This document shows, piece by piece, positions 52,692-62,942 of a DNA stretch of 64,000 nt (positions within the stretch are counted from its first letter, which is position 1; each line of letters opens with the position of its first letter). Origin of the DNA: an uncultured Chloroflexota bacterium (GTDB taxonomy: Bacteria > Chloroflexota > Dehalococcoidia > Lucifugimonadales > CAJXCD01); contig CAJXCD010000003.1 of the NCBI GenBank assembly GCA_913051545.1, positions 1 through 64,000 on the forward strand, given 5' to 3'. The notes under the pieces were generated by a model. The model was not told where the DNA came from. It did not search any database and was given only the letters and a program-made list of their open reading frames with translations. The translations under genes and the position numbers were made by a program.

Positions 52692-54389
52692 TCAACACTT
52701 AATCATTTCTTTTACGAAATCCACTACGTCATCTCTGTGAACAAGTTTTGATTCAGAAGTCCCTCGACTCATAACTTCGACAGCGCATTGTTTTAGATTA
52801 CGTAAACTAACTACCAATCTGACTGGCAAACCTATCAAATCAGCGTCATTGAACTTCACTCCTGCTGATTCCTCTCTGTCATCAAACAATACTTCTACCC
52901 CTTCTTCTTTAAGTTCAGAATATAATAACTCTGCCTCAGAGGAAATCTCCTCTTTTTCAATGTTAAGAGCTGACAACCAGACTGAATATGGAGCAATTGC
53001 ATCACTCATTATCATTCCTTTATCATCATTTTTTTGCTCTATTGAAGCCGCTAACAACCGTCCTACCCCTATACCATATGACCCCATAATTATTGGGTGT
53101 TGCTGATCTCGTTCATCCAAAAACATGGCCCCTAAAGAGGCACTGTACTTTGTGCCAAGCTTAAACACGTGACCCAGTTCTATCCCGCGCTGAGTGTATA
53201 GTTTTGATTCACATACAGAACAACTGTAACCATCTTTAGCCAAACTTATATCAGTTATTACTTCTGCACTGAAATCCCTATCATAATTGGAATTTAAAAC
53301 ATGGTAATCCTCTCTATTAGCACCTGCTACCAAATTTATGCTGGATTCAACCGAATCATCAGCTATTATTCTCAAATCATCTTGGCCTATCGGAGAAGCA
53401 AATCCTGGCAGCAAACCTGCATTCCTAACTTCAGAAGATTCAGCTAACCTAATGTCCGACGCATTAACAGCATTTTTCAACTTCACTTCATTAATATCCA
53501 AATCTCCACGTATCACTGCTACTGCCAGCTCACCATCTACCATGTAAAACACTGACTTTAAAGTTTGTTGAATTTCGATGCCTGCATAATTAGCTAACTG
53601 ATTTATTGTTTTAATGTTGGGAGTATGAATCTCCTTTAATGGCTTTTGTGAACCATTAGTCAATTCAGATTTGAGAAAAATCGCCTTCTCAGCATTAGCA
53701 GCATATCCACAATCAGAACATATCAAAACGGTATCTTCTCCTGAATCGGCAAGCGCAATAAATTCATGTGAACCACCACCACCCATAGCACCACTGTCAG
53801 CCTCCACCATTATTACTTCTAATCCACAACGAGAATAAATTCGTTCATAAGCAGCTATTACAGAACGATAGGTGTCTTCTAATCCACTCTCATCTACATC
53901 AAAACTATAAGCATCCTTCATATCAAATTCACGGACACGAATTAGTCCACCCCTTGGTCTCGGCTCATCACGAAATTTAGTCTGGATTTGATAGAGCACC
54001 TTAGGTAAATCTTTGTAACTGCTCACATTAGCCTTAACAATGTTGGTTAGCACCTCCTCATGAGTAGGTGCTATAACTAACGGACGCCCACGACGATCCT
54101 CAAGAGTCAACAAGTCATTACCAAATACTTCGGTGCGACCTGATTCATCATACAATTCCCTAGGCTGCAGCGCAGACAACCTAAGTTCCTGAGCTCCTAT
54201 CCTATCCATCTCCTCGCGGATTATGTTCTCGATCTTTCGCAACGACCTCCACGCCAATGGCAAATAGCTATATATCCCTGACGATACCTGAGAAATGAAT
54301 CCCGCCTTTACCATTAGCTTGTGACTAACAAACTCCGCCTCTGACGGATCATCACGCAAAGTTTTACCAAATAACCTAGATACCCTCAT
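52692..54389 (-). CDS. proS: Prolyl-tRNA synthetase
   Basis: Charges tRNA(Pro). 565 residues, bacterial type with the editing insertion between motifs 2 and 3. RDEPRPRGGLIRVREFDMKDAYSF is motif 2, GSYGIGVGRLLAASIEQ is motif 3, and the anticodon-binding domain follows (about 460-560). It is the last gene of the large rpsB-to-proS cluster, 43 bases after ispG. No irregular residues noticed. Confidence 0.96.
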   Translation of the reverse strand: MRVSRLFGKTLRDDPSEAEFVSHKLMVKAGFISQVSSGIYSYLPLAWRSLRKIENIIREEMDRIGAQELRLSALQPRELYDESGRTEVFGNDLLTLEDRRGRPLVIAPTHEEVLTNIVKANVSSYKDLPKVLYQIQTKFRDEPRPRGGLIRVREFDMKDAYSFDVDESGLEDTYRSVIAAYERIYSRCGLEVIMVEADSGAMGGGGSHEFIALADSGEDTVLICSDCGYAANAEKAIFLKSELTNGSQKPLKEIHTPNIKTINQLANYAGIEIQQTLKSVFYMVDGELAVAVIRGDLDINEVKLKNAVNASDIRLAESSEVRNAGLLPGFASPIGQDDLRIIADDSVESSINLVAGANREDYHVLNSNYDRDFSAEVITDISLAKDGYSCSVCESKLYTQRGIELGHVFKLGTKYSASLGAMFLDERDQQHPIIMGSYGIGVGRLLAASIEQKNDDKGMIMSDAIAPYSVWLSALNIEKEEISSEAELLYSELKEEGVEVLFDDREESAGVKFNDADLIGLPVRLVVSLRNLKQCAVEVMSRGTSESKLVHRDDVVDFVKEMIKC

Positions 54390-54432
54390 CTGCTAATATA
54401 TACTCCCTCAAGACAAATATAACCTGATTTAA

Positions 54433-55584
54433 TCAATCAACGGTTGCTAAATCGACTTCTACTTTGCCTACTTCCTCCATAAGTGCTGTTAACATTTCGG
54501 CCTCAGGTACTATCCTAGTCTTCTTACCTTTGCGAAATATAATCGCTCTCCCGGCACCAGCAGCTATCCCAACATCTGCATCTTTAGCCTCACCAGGACC
54601 GTTAACTTCGCATCCCATAACAGCAACTTTCACCGATGTCTTAGTTTGTTTTAACAAATCATCAACCGAATTCGCTAATTTAACCACATCAACATCTGCA
54701 CGTCCGCAACTAGGACATGCTACAAGTACAGCACCCTCTTTCCTTAATTCCAAAGATTTGAGTATCTCTAATCCAGTGTAAACTTCCTCACGTGGGTCGT
54801 CACTCAAGGAAACCCTAATCGTATCCCCAATCCCGTCATACAAAAGCGTGCCTAAACCTATAGCGCTACGAATACTACCTGATTTTGCAGTACCTGCCTC
54901 AGTAATCCCAAGATGAAACGGATATGGCACTAGCATCGACATCTTTCTATATGCTTCAACCGTAGTATCTACATCAAATGCCTTTAAAGATATTTTGATT
55001 AAATCAAATCCCAAATCCTCAAGAATACTAATTTCCCACAAACCAGTGGCTACCATATGATCTACAACGGAATAATCATCTGGCCCAGCCTCACCAGCTT
55101 TAGGCAATTCATTTACTCCGTCAGAGTGACGAGAAAATCCTCCCTTTCTTCCGATAGCACCAACCGGAGGCAAGCTACCAAAATTTACTCCGATACGAAT
55201 AGGCACACCCCGGACTTTAGCTTCCTTAACCACAGCCTCTACCTTACTTCTATCGCGAATATTACCTGGGTTTAGACGCAGGCAATCCACACCCGAATTC
55301 AAAGCTTCCAATGCAAGTTGGTAATGAAAATGTATATCTGCCACAATAGGTATGGAAACACGTTCCTTAATATTAGCCAAAGCTTTTGCGGCTTCCATAT
55401 CGGGCACCGCACACCGAGCAATTTCACAACCAGCATCTTGCATTAACTGAATTTGAGACACAGTGGCGTCAACATTTCTGGTATCAGTTTTAGTCATTGA
55501 CTGTACACTGATCCTAGAATTTCCCCCCACCGCCACATCACCAACATTAATTTGTTTAGTAACTCGTCTTTTTCGCAAAATCAT
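54433..55584 (-). CDS. ispG: 4-hydroxy-3-methylbut-2-enyl-diphosphate synthase
   Basis: Penultimate enzyme of the MEP isoprenoid pathway. 383 residues. TIM-barrel part with QSMTKTDTRNVDAT and ADIHFHYQLALEAL, then the 4Fe-4S domain with Cys in CPSCGRADVD and GCEVNGPGEAKDADVG. The cluster and its neighbours dxr and uppS show that isoprenoids for quinones and undecaprenyl phosphate are made by the MEP route. It starts with ATG at 55584, 24 bases after rseP. Confidence 0.96.
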   Translation of the reverse strand: MILRKRRVTKQINVGDVAVGGNSRISVQSMTKTDTRNVDATVSQIQLMQDAGCEIARCAVPDMEAAKALANIKERVSIPIVADIHFHYQLALEALNSGVDCLRLNPGNIRDRSKVEAVVKEAKVRGVPIRIGVNFGSLPPVGAIGRKGGFSRHSDGVNELPKAGEAGPDDYSVVDHMVATGLWEISILEDLGFDLIKISLKAFDVDTTVEAYRKMSMLVPYPFHLGITEAGTAKSGSIRSAIGLGTLLYDGIGDTIRVSLSDDPREEVYTGLEILKSLELRKEGAVLVACPSCGRADVDVVKLANSVDDLLKQTKTSVKVAVMGCEVNGPGEAKDADVGIAAGAGRAIIFRKGKKTRIVPEAEMLTALMEEVGKVEVDLATVD

Positions 55585-55608
55585 TCTCCCAATCCATGTC
55601 CTTGATAA

Positions 55609-56811
55609 CTATCTTAGAAATAATTTTTCTCCTTCCAAAACCTGTTGTATTTCAAAGAAACTGACGAACACTATAAGTCCAACCACAGCAATGAATCCTA
55701 CAAGATGAACCATCCCCTCCATTTTTGGTGAAACGCGTTTCCCACCCCGGACCATCTCTAGAATAACAAATACTAGCCGTCCTCCATCCAATGGTGGTAA
55801 AGGCAAAATATTAACTATTGCCAAACTAATGCTCAAGAAGGCGGTGAATTGAAAAACCCACGATAAACCAAGTTTATTAACCCCTTCACCCGCTACTTGA
55901 GCTATGCCAACGGGGCCAAGAATCCCTGGATTTGTTCCAGTTTCTACTCCCTGTCGCAACGAAGTGAAGGTAATAACAAGTACATTCCAAATGGTATTTA
56001 CTGAATTTGGCAATGCACTCCATATAGGATCACTAGTAGTTGCAAACTTCATGTTAGTCATCCCTATCATGACACCAATTGCACCTTGAGTCATGGTGTC
56101 TCCCAAATTTAAACTGGAGTTATACGTTCTTGCTTCATATAAATCCACTTCTTTGCTGGGATCTGTAACCACTTCCACTACTAGTAATTTAGGAGGACTC
56201 ACGCGCGGTACCAGATGGACAGTCTCAAAAGTCATTAAGTCAGGAGTCAATGACAAGCCAGAAACTGTATCGGAGCGCATTATCCCTATTTCTATCGAAT
56301 TTCCACTTTCAATTGAAACTGATTCAACTAAATCAGTCGTTGTATTCAAAGGATTGCCATTCACGCTTAGAATTGTGTCTCCCGACCTTAAACCTGCCGC
56401 TTTTGCCGGAGAATTTGGAGCCACACCTGTCACCACAACATCTCCGCCTATTAAAGTTTCGTGCGGCAACATTAGTACTATAGTAAAAATGATAACAGGA
56501 AGAATTAGGTTCATTATCGATCCAGCCATCAAAACAACCGCACGTTTTAGCGCTGATTGCCGTGCAAAGCTTCTTGGGTCAGAAGGGTCTTCTTCACCCA
56601 GCATACGCACAAAACCGCCAAGAGGAATCCAGTTAAGAGAATATATTGTACCTTTGAACTTGACACCAAAAACGCGAGGAGGAAATCCGAAACCAAACTC
56701 CTCTACCTTAATTCCAAACCATTTAGCTGAAGCAAAATGACCTAGTTCGTGTATAAATACAAGAGCTCCTAGTACTGGAACTATAATTAGCCAAGATGGC
56801 AGACCGAACAC
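55609..56811 (-). CDS. rseP: Site-2 intramembrane protease
   Basis: A zinc metalloprotease that cleaves membrane-embedded regulators. HELGH (HExxH) lies in the first helix, PLDGGR (the second metal-binding site) near the C-terminus, and a PDZ domain covers about 120-200 with GLRSGDTILSVNG. About four membrane helices. I start at GTG 56811, two bases after the dxr stop, because AGAGG precedes it by 7 bases. The longer reading starting at 56853 would overlap dxr by 40 bases and add a basic tail. Length about 400. Confidence 0.93.
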   Translation of the reverse strand: MFGLPSWLIIVPVLGALVFIHELGHFASAKWFGIKVEEFGFGFPPRVFGVKFKGTIYSLNWIPLGGFVRMLGEEDPSDPRSFARQSALKRAVVLMAGSIMNLILPVIIFTIVLMLPHETLIGGDVVVTGVAPNSPAKAAGLRSGDTILSVNGNPLNTTTDLVESVSIESGNSIEIGIMRSDTVSGLSLTPDLMTFETVHLVPRVSPPKLLVVEVVTDPSKEVDLYEARTYNSSLNLGDTMTQGAIGVMIGMTNMKFATTSDPIWSALPNSVNTIWNVLVITFTSLRQGVETGTNPGILGPVGIAQVAGEGVNKLGLSWVFQFTAFLSISLAIVNILPLPPLDGGRLVFVILEMVRGGKRVSPKMEGMVHLVGFIAVVGLIVFVSFFEIQQVLEGEKLFLR

Positions 56812-56813
56812 AA

Positions 56814-57944
56814 TTACACCTCTGCCAAAGACTTTACTTGATTTTTTGCCCAATTAGATGCAGATAAAATATCTTCTATATCAGGATCTAGAACGGGATC
56901 ATGCGATTTCAACGCTTCGTCTATAATTGAATATATTTCATCAAACCTAATTCGTCTCGATAGAAACAACTCAACTGCCATCTCATCTGCACCAGAAAGA
57001 GCAGCTGGCCATGTTCCACCTAGCTTTGCGATTTTTAGAGCCAAATCAAAACATGGGTATAAATCCTGATTTAACTCCTCAAATGACAAACACCCTGTCC
57101 CAACAGGATCAAAGCGATCTAAGGAATTATTGGCAATCCTGTCAGGGTAGAGAAGCGAATATTGTATCGGCGCCCGCATATCTGGTGGTCCAATTTGCGC
57201 TTTAACTGACCCATCTACAAACTCTACCATTGAATGAATCATACTTTGAGGGTGGATAACTACTTCAATATTTTCCCAAGGGACACCGAATAACCAGTGT
57301 GCTTCAATAACCTCAAAGGCTTTATTCATCAAAGTTGCCGAATCTATTGTAATTTTGGGTCCCATATTCCAAGTCGGATGCTTAAGAGCCTCCTCAGGCG
57401 TAACATCAGACAAATCACTTTTCTTGTAGTTCCTAAAAGCTCCACCAGATGCTGTAATAATAAGCTTAGATACCTTTTTATCCTCTCCTCTCATACACTG
57501 CCAAATGGCATTTGGTTCACTATCTACAGGCAAAATCTCTCCATCTGAGGTTTTAAGTAGTTCTGAAACGAGTTGACCTCCAATAACAATACTTTCTTTG
57601 TTAGCTAAAGCGACATTCTTACCTGACTGAATTGCTAAAATGGTTGAACGTAATCCAACATCACCCACTACAGCAGAGACAACCATATCAACATCAGGGT
57701 GGGAGACCATTTCATCCATGCTACATGGAATAGAACTGGACGACAATTTGGAACCATCATAATTTGGTAGTGATTCACAATGGAAAATCTTTGGCCTAAA
57801 CTCTATGATTTGTTCCTTTAAAAGCCCAACGCTACGTTTGGCAGCTAACCCAACAACCTTCAACCTGTCGTGGAATTCACGAACAACACTTAGAGTTTGA
57901 ACACCAACAGACCCTGTCGACCCTAATATCGCCAGTCCTCTCAT
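56814..57944 (-). CDS. dxr: 1-deoxy-D-xylulose-5-phosphate reductoisomerase
   Basis: Converts DXP to MEP using NADPH. 376 residues. N-terminal ILGSTGSVGVQTL binds NADPH. ITASGGAFRN, LMNKAFEVIEAHWLFGVPWENIEV and the C-terminal helical domain are present. ATG at 57944 overlaps the cdsA stop (ATGA), a typical coupled start, and puts the first strand at the N-terminus. The reading from 57956 would add only four residues. Confidence 0.96.
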   Translation of the reverse strand: MRGLAILGSTGSVGVQTLSVVREFHDRLKVVGLAAKRSVGLLKEQIIEFRPKIFHCESLPNYDGSKLSSSSIPCSMDEMVSHPDVDMVVSAVVGDVGLRSTILAIQSGKNVALANKESIVIGGQLVSELLKTSDGEILPVDSEPNAIWQCMRGEDKKVSKLIITASGGAFRNYKKSDLSDVTPEEALKHPTWNMGPKITIDSATLMNKAFEVIEAHWLFGVPWENIEVVIHPQSMIHSMVEFVDGSVKAQIGPPDMRAPIQYSLLYPDRIANNSLDRFDPVGTGCLSFEELNQDLYPCFDLALKIAKLGGTWPAALSGADEMAVELFLSRRIRFDEIYSIIDEALKSHDPVLDPDIEDILSASNWAKNQVKSLAEV

Positions 57945-58759
57945 TGAATAGTCCATATTACGAAATAATACACCAGCGCCAAATTGAAGACAACGGAATC
58001 CAGCCTGTCTAATACCCCACCGTGACCAGGCATCAGTACCCCAGAGTCTTTGAATCCGGCAACTCTTTTTAGTTTTGATTCAGCCAAGTCTCCCAACTGT
58101 CCTACGATACCAATTAGAAATCCTAATCCAAGGGCCAAATACAAGGAGTCTATTAGATCCAAAAATATCACTAACATCGGCGTTAAAACAATCGATAATA
58201 TAAATCCCGCAACAGCACCTTCCCAAGTCTTCGAAGGACTAATCGAAGGAACCATCAGATTTTTACCAAATTTTTTTCCCGCGTAAAGGGCGCCCGTGTC
58301 CACAGCGAATGTGACAGTTAAAGTAACTAACACCCATAAAGTACCTTGATCTATACCACGTAAAATTGGGGCATAAAACATCAGACATCCTACGTAACAT
58401 GGACACGCTATTGTTACTCCTATATTACTTATCCATGATACCGGATTATTACTGGCAATAACCCATGTGAGGTAAACTAGCGAGGCTGTAGCTAAAATAA
58501 CTGGCACAGGAAAAATATAGAGAGGATCCTGAGACAAAAAATAACCAATGCAAACAATTAAAACAACGCTAAACACTGATACTATAGAAAGTGGATAGAA
58601 TCCCCCGCTTCTAGCCATATTGCAGATCTCAATTACAGCTACAGCTGCAACTACAGCTATCCCAAGAGAAAATAACCAACCTCCCCAAAATACCAAAATT
58701 GCTAATATTGGAAGAGCAACAGACGCAGTAATTAATCTTAATCGCACCTGCAACACCAA
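57941..58759 (-). CDS. cdsA: Phosphatidate cytidylyltransferase
   Basis: Makes CDP-diacylglycerol for phospholipid synthesis. 272 residues with about eight membrane helices. The C-terminal family signature contains SPSKTWEGAVAG and GHGGVLDRLDSVVFNLAL, with the Mg-binding Asp. The start is uncertain (TTG at 58759 or a nearby GTG at 58756) because GAGGAG lies 14 bases before the first of these. Four bases overlap dxr. Confidence 0.93.
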   Translation of the reverse strand: MVLQVRLRLITASVALPILAILVFWGGWLFSLGIAVVAAVAVIEICNMARSGGFYPLSIVSVFSVVLIVCIGYFLSQDPLYIFPVPVILATASLVYLTWVIASNNPVSWISNIGVTIACPCYVGCLMFYAPILRGIDQGTLWVLVTLTVTFAVDTGALYAGKKFGKNLMVPSISPSKTWEGAVAGFILSIVLTPMLVIFLDLIDSLYLALGLGFLIGIVGQLGDLAESKLKRVAGFKDSGVLMPGHGGVLDRLDSVVFNLALVYYFVIWTIQ

Positions 58760-58838
58760 CCCAACTGCAAACGCTCCTCAAAACATGATCGCAAGTACTC
58801 AAATTTGACTGTGTCTAAGGAATGAATCTGCATTGGAA

Positions 58839-59522
58839 TTAACTGATGGGTACCCTACCATATCGACGAATACGGCTACTATAAGCACCCATAGCTTCTC
58901 TTACCGCATTTTCATCAAAATTTGGCCACAGTACTGGTGAAGAATAGTACTCTGAATATGCAGATTGCCAAATAAGAAAATTACTTATCCTCATTTCTCC
59001 AGCAGTTCGAATGACTAAATCAGGGTCAGGGATATCACCACTATATAAATATTTTCGAACAACGTCTTCTGTGACGCTTGAAGATTCTACACCGGAATCA
59101 ATAATTGCTTTAATCATATCTACTATTTCTGCTCTGCCTCCATAGTTATAAGCTATGTTCAAAGTCACAACCTGATTATCTTTAGTGAGGTCTACACTTC
59201 GAGAAATAGCATCTTGTAACTCACGTGACAGGCCTTCTGTTCTTCCAAAATGACAAATCTTAACACCGTTCTCATGCAATCTTTGAGTTTCACTAATGAT
59301 TGACTCCTGAAGCAACTTCATTAAGAAATCCACCTCAGCATCAGGACGTTCCCAATTTTCAGTGGAAAATGCAAAAAGAGTAAGGTACTTAACACCATAT
59401 TTGACAAATTCTTCTAGAATGCGTCGTATATTTTCAGTACCTGCCCGATGACCTTCGTGTCTCGGAAGTCCACGGTCCACAGCCCATCTCCCATTTCCGT
59501 CCATTATTATAGCTACATGCAT
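58839..59522 (-). CDS. uppS: Isoprenyl (undecaprenyl) diphosphate synthase
   Basis: Cis-prenyltransferase that makes the lipid carrier for cell wall synthesis. 227 residues. The first motif, HVAIIMDGNGRWAVDRGLPRHEGHRAG, contains the catalytic Asp and begins almost at the start codon, so the usual N-terminal leader is nearly absent. Later VIRTAGEMRISNFLIWQSAYSEYYSSPVLWPNF is the second signature. No upstream in-frame start codon exists, and the ribosome binding site is poor. Located 79 bases before frr in the cluster order. Confidence 0.94.
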   Translation of the reverse strand: MHVAIIMDGNGRWAVDRGLPRHEGHRAGTENIRRILEEFVKYGVKYLTLFAFSTENWERPDAEVDFLMKLLQESIISETQRLHENGVKICHFGRTEGLSRELQDAISRSVDLTKDNQVVTLNIAYNYGGRAEIVDMIKAIIDSGVESSSVTEDVVRKYLYSGDIPDPDLVIRTAGEMRISNFLIWQSAYSEYYSSPVLWPNFDENAVREAMGAYSSRIRRYGRVPIS

Positions 59523-59601
59523 TGGAGATGGTTCGACATCATACTTATTATTTTCATCGTGTGAATTAAATACTATCGCAGATATGTGAGGATATTCTAC
59601 C

Positions 59602-60165
59602 TCACACCTCCATTATTTCAGCTTCTTTCCTACTAGCAATATCGTCCATATTACCGATGTGCTGGTCAGTCAATTTCTGGAGTTGGGCCTGAAATTGCCT
59701 GCTATCATCTGCGGATAAACGTTTATCCTTTTCCATGCCTCTAATCTGTTCAAGCGTATATCTACGAATATTTCTAACAGAGACTTTTGCTTCCTCAGAT
59801 TTTTGACGAACAACCTTGGCCAAATCTTTCCTTCGTTCCTCGGTAAGCTCAGGTATATTTATCCTTATATTCGTCCCATCGTTATTAGGGACTAAACCTA
59901 TATCAGATTTCAGAATACTTTTCTCAACTTCAACAACCGCTTGCTTATCCCATGGCTGCACCATAAGCACTCTAGGCTCTGGAACCGAAATTGAACCTAG
60001 CTGTATAAGTGGAGTCGGAGTACCGTAGTAATCTACTAGTATGCCTTCCACCAATGCCGGATTAGCACGGCCTGTACGAACGGTATCGAGATTCCGTGAC
60101 AAAGCCTCAACAGACTTTGACATTTTAGTATCCGTCTGTGAAATCAAATCCTGAGGCATTACCAT
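59602..60165 (-). CDS. frr: Ribosome recycling factor
   Basis: Splits post-termination ribosomes with EF-G. 187 residues. VRTGRANPALVEGILVDYYGTPTPL and the C-terminal MEKDKRLSADDSRQFQAQLQKLTDQHI segment are diagnostic. AAGGTG lies 8 bases before the ATG at 60165. A second ATG two codons in could also be used. 33 bases after pyrH. Confidence 0.96.
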   Translation of the reverse strand: MVMPQDLISQTDTKMSKSVEALSRNLDTVRTGRANPALVEGILVDYYGTPTPLIQLGSISVPEPRVLMVQPWDKQAVVEVEKSILKSDIGLVPNNDGTNIRINIPELTEERRKDLAKVVRQKSEEAKVSVRNIRRYTLEQIRGMEKDKRLSADDSRQFQAQLQKLTDQHIGNMDDIASRKEAEIMEV

Positions 60166-60198
60166 TCTATATTCACCTTAAAGTACTAGCTTAAACAA

Positions 60199-61448
<1,250 letters not shown>

Positions 61449-61466
61449 CTTACCTCCTGCTACCCT

Positions 61467-62396
61467 TTATCCTTCTTTTTGTTCAGACTCTTCTTGATCA
61501 TCCTGAGTTGTACCTGAACCTTCAGGTATTTCTGATGTTACAGAAGACTTAATATCCTCAGCATCTTCATTATGGAGAGCAACTCCTGTTAGTTCCTGGT
61601 CACCTGAATCAGTTGAAGCATCTCCATGTTCTGGGCCTGTATCATCAATTTCAGAACTCACTGATAAGCGTCTGTTTGAACCCTGTATAATTGCGTCAGC
61701 TATTCTCTTTGTAACAAGCCTTATAGATCTGATCGCATCATCATTCCCAGGAATTGGTACGTCGACCAACTCTGGATTCCCATCAGTATCTATGAGTGCA
61801 ATTACTGGAACACCCAACCTCCGAGCCTCTGCTACTGCAATCGATTCTTTACTCACGTCCACAACAAACAGTGCACCTGGCATTTCAGTCATTTCTTTGA
61901 TCCCGCCTAAATACCGGCTCAGCCGAGCAATTTTAACTTCTAGTTTAAGTGCCTCCTTTTTAGGTAACACCTCAAATTCACCCTTTTCTCTACGCATTTC
62001 TAGATTGACCATATGGTCAATACGTGTTTGAATCGTCTTGAAATTCGTTAGAGTGCCGCCTAGCCAACGTGTACCCACATAGAAAGCCCCACATCTAACA
62101 GCCTCAGACACAATCGTGTCGTTAGCTTGTTTCTTAGTACCAACAAAGATGATCTTCTTCCCACTAGCACTTACACTCTCTGCAAATTCTGCAGCACGTT
62201 CCAAATATTCTAGTGTTTGCTGTAGATCAATAATGTGGATTCCATTACGATGAGCAAATATATACTGGCGCATCTTTGGATTCCACCTGCGCCTCTGATG
62301 CCCAAAGTGCACCCCCGCTTCCAACAATGATTTCATGGAAACTGGAGCTTCTTCTTCAGATCGTTGTTTTTCTATCTGTTCAGTTTCTTGCACCAT
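61467..62396 (-). CDS. rpsB: Ribosomal protein uS2 with acidic C-terminal tail
   Basis: First gene of the cluster. 309 residues, about 60 more than usual. [19 protein letters not shown] opens the S2 core and [35 protein letters not shown] closes its Rossmann part. The final 65 residues are low-complexity and acidic (Ser, Asp, Glu rich). Start ATG at 62396 has AGGAGG unusually far upstream (15 bases). An in-frame ATG just before [10 protein letters not shown] is an alternative start. The promoter is at 62453-62481. Confidence 0.95.
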   Translation of the reverse strand: MVQETEQIEKQRSEEEAPVSMKSLLEAGVHFGHQRRRWNPKMRQYIFAHRNGIHIIDLQQTLEYLERAAEFAESVSASGKKIIFVGTKKQANDTIVSEAVRCGAFYVGTRWLGGTLTNFKTIQTRIDHMVNLEMRREKGEFEVLPKKEALKLEVKIARLSRYLGGIKEMTEMPGALFVVDVSKESIAVAEARRLGVPVIALIDTDGNPELVDVPIPGNDDAIRSIRLVTKRIADAIIQGSNRRLSVSSEIDDTGPEHGDASTDSGDQELTGVALHNEDAEDIKSSVTSEIPEGSGTTQDDQEESEQKEG

Positions 62397-62452
62397 TCGG
62401 AGTGTATTCCACCTCCTAAATTGAATCTTTATCGTCTTTCAAGCAAGCCTGA

Positions 62453-62481
62453 ATTATACCACAGGGCCATTTATACGGTAA
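62453..62481 (-). promoter_or_regulatory. Promoter of the rpsB cluster
   Basis: Minus strand TTACCG (62481-62476), 17 bases, then TATAAT (62458-62453) preceded by TGG, an extended -10 element. It would drive rpsB-tsf-pyrH-frr and onward. Confidence 0.7.
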
Positions 62482-62489
62482 ACATTGAA

Positions 62490-62519
62490 TTGCCGATCTT
62501 CCAATAGCTGTGATACACT
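62490..62519 (+). promoter_or_regulatory. Promoter of rpsO-pnp
   Basis: TTGCCG (62490-62495), 18 bases, then TACACT (62514-62519). It lies nine bases from the rpsB promoter and back to back with it. Confidence 0.45.
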
Positions 62520-62584
62520 TTGTAACACTATCGAAGGTCGAAAATAATGAGAAACTGTGGATAACCACAGAATTGGTTGAGGGA

Positions 62585-62854
62585 ATGGGACTGGACAAAG
62601 AAACCAAAGAGTCGGTCATTGCAGAGTATCAATTAAAAGAGGGCGATACAGGTTCCACAGAGGTACAGGTCGCACTTCTTACTTCCCGCATACAAAGACT
62701 CACCGAGCATCTACAATCCCACAGGCACGACGAATCTACTCGACGTGGCTTGCTCACCTTAGTGGGTAAGCGCCGGAAGCTGCTTTCCTACCTAAACGCA
62801 CAGGACGTATCACGCTACCGGTCGCTGATATCCCGTGCAGGGCTGAGAAGGTAA
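62585..62854 (+). CDS. rpsO: Ribosomal protein uS15
   Basis: 89 residues from ATG 62585. [41 protein letters not shown], then [10 protein letters not shown] are the S15 signature. A longer reading from 62510 has no family match. GAGGG overlaps close to the ATG. In many bacteria S15 represses its own mRNA through a leader structure. A small GTGG/CCAC hairpin lies just upstream but is too short to judge. pnp follows after 88 bases, the classical rpsO-pnp order. Confidence 0.96.
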   Translation: MGLDKETKESVIAEYQLKEGDTGSTEVQVALLTSRIQRLTEHLQSHRHDESTRRGLLTLVGKRRKLLSYLNAQDVSRYRSLISRAGLRR

Positions 62855-62942
62855 CCTCATCCGTAGCAAATCTGTAACAAGCCGCTCAATAATCCGCTTT
62901 TTCTCGCATTAGATCCAAGCCATAGAAGAGGTTATTATACAA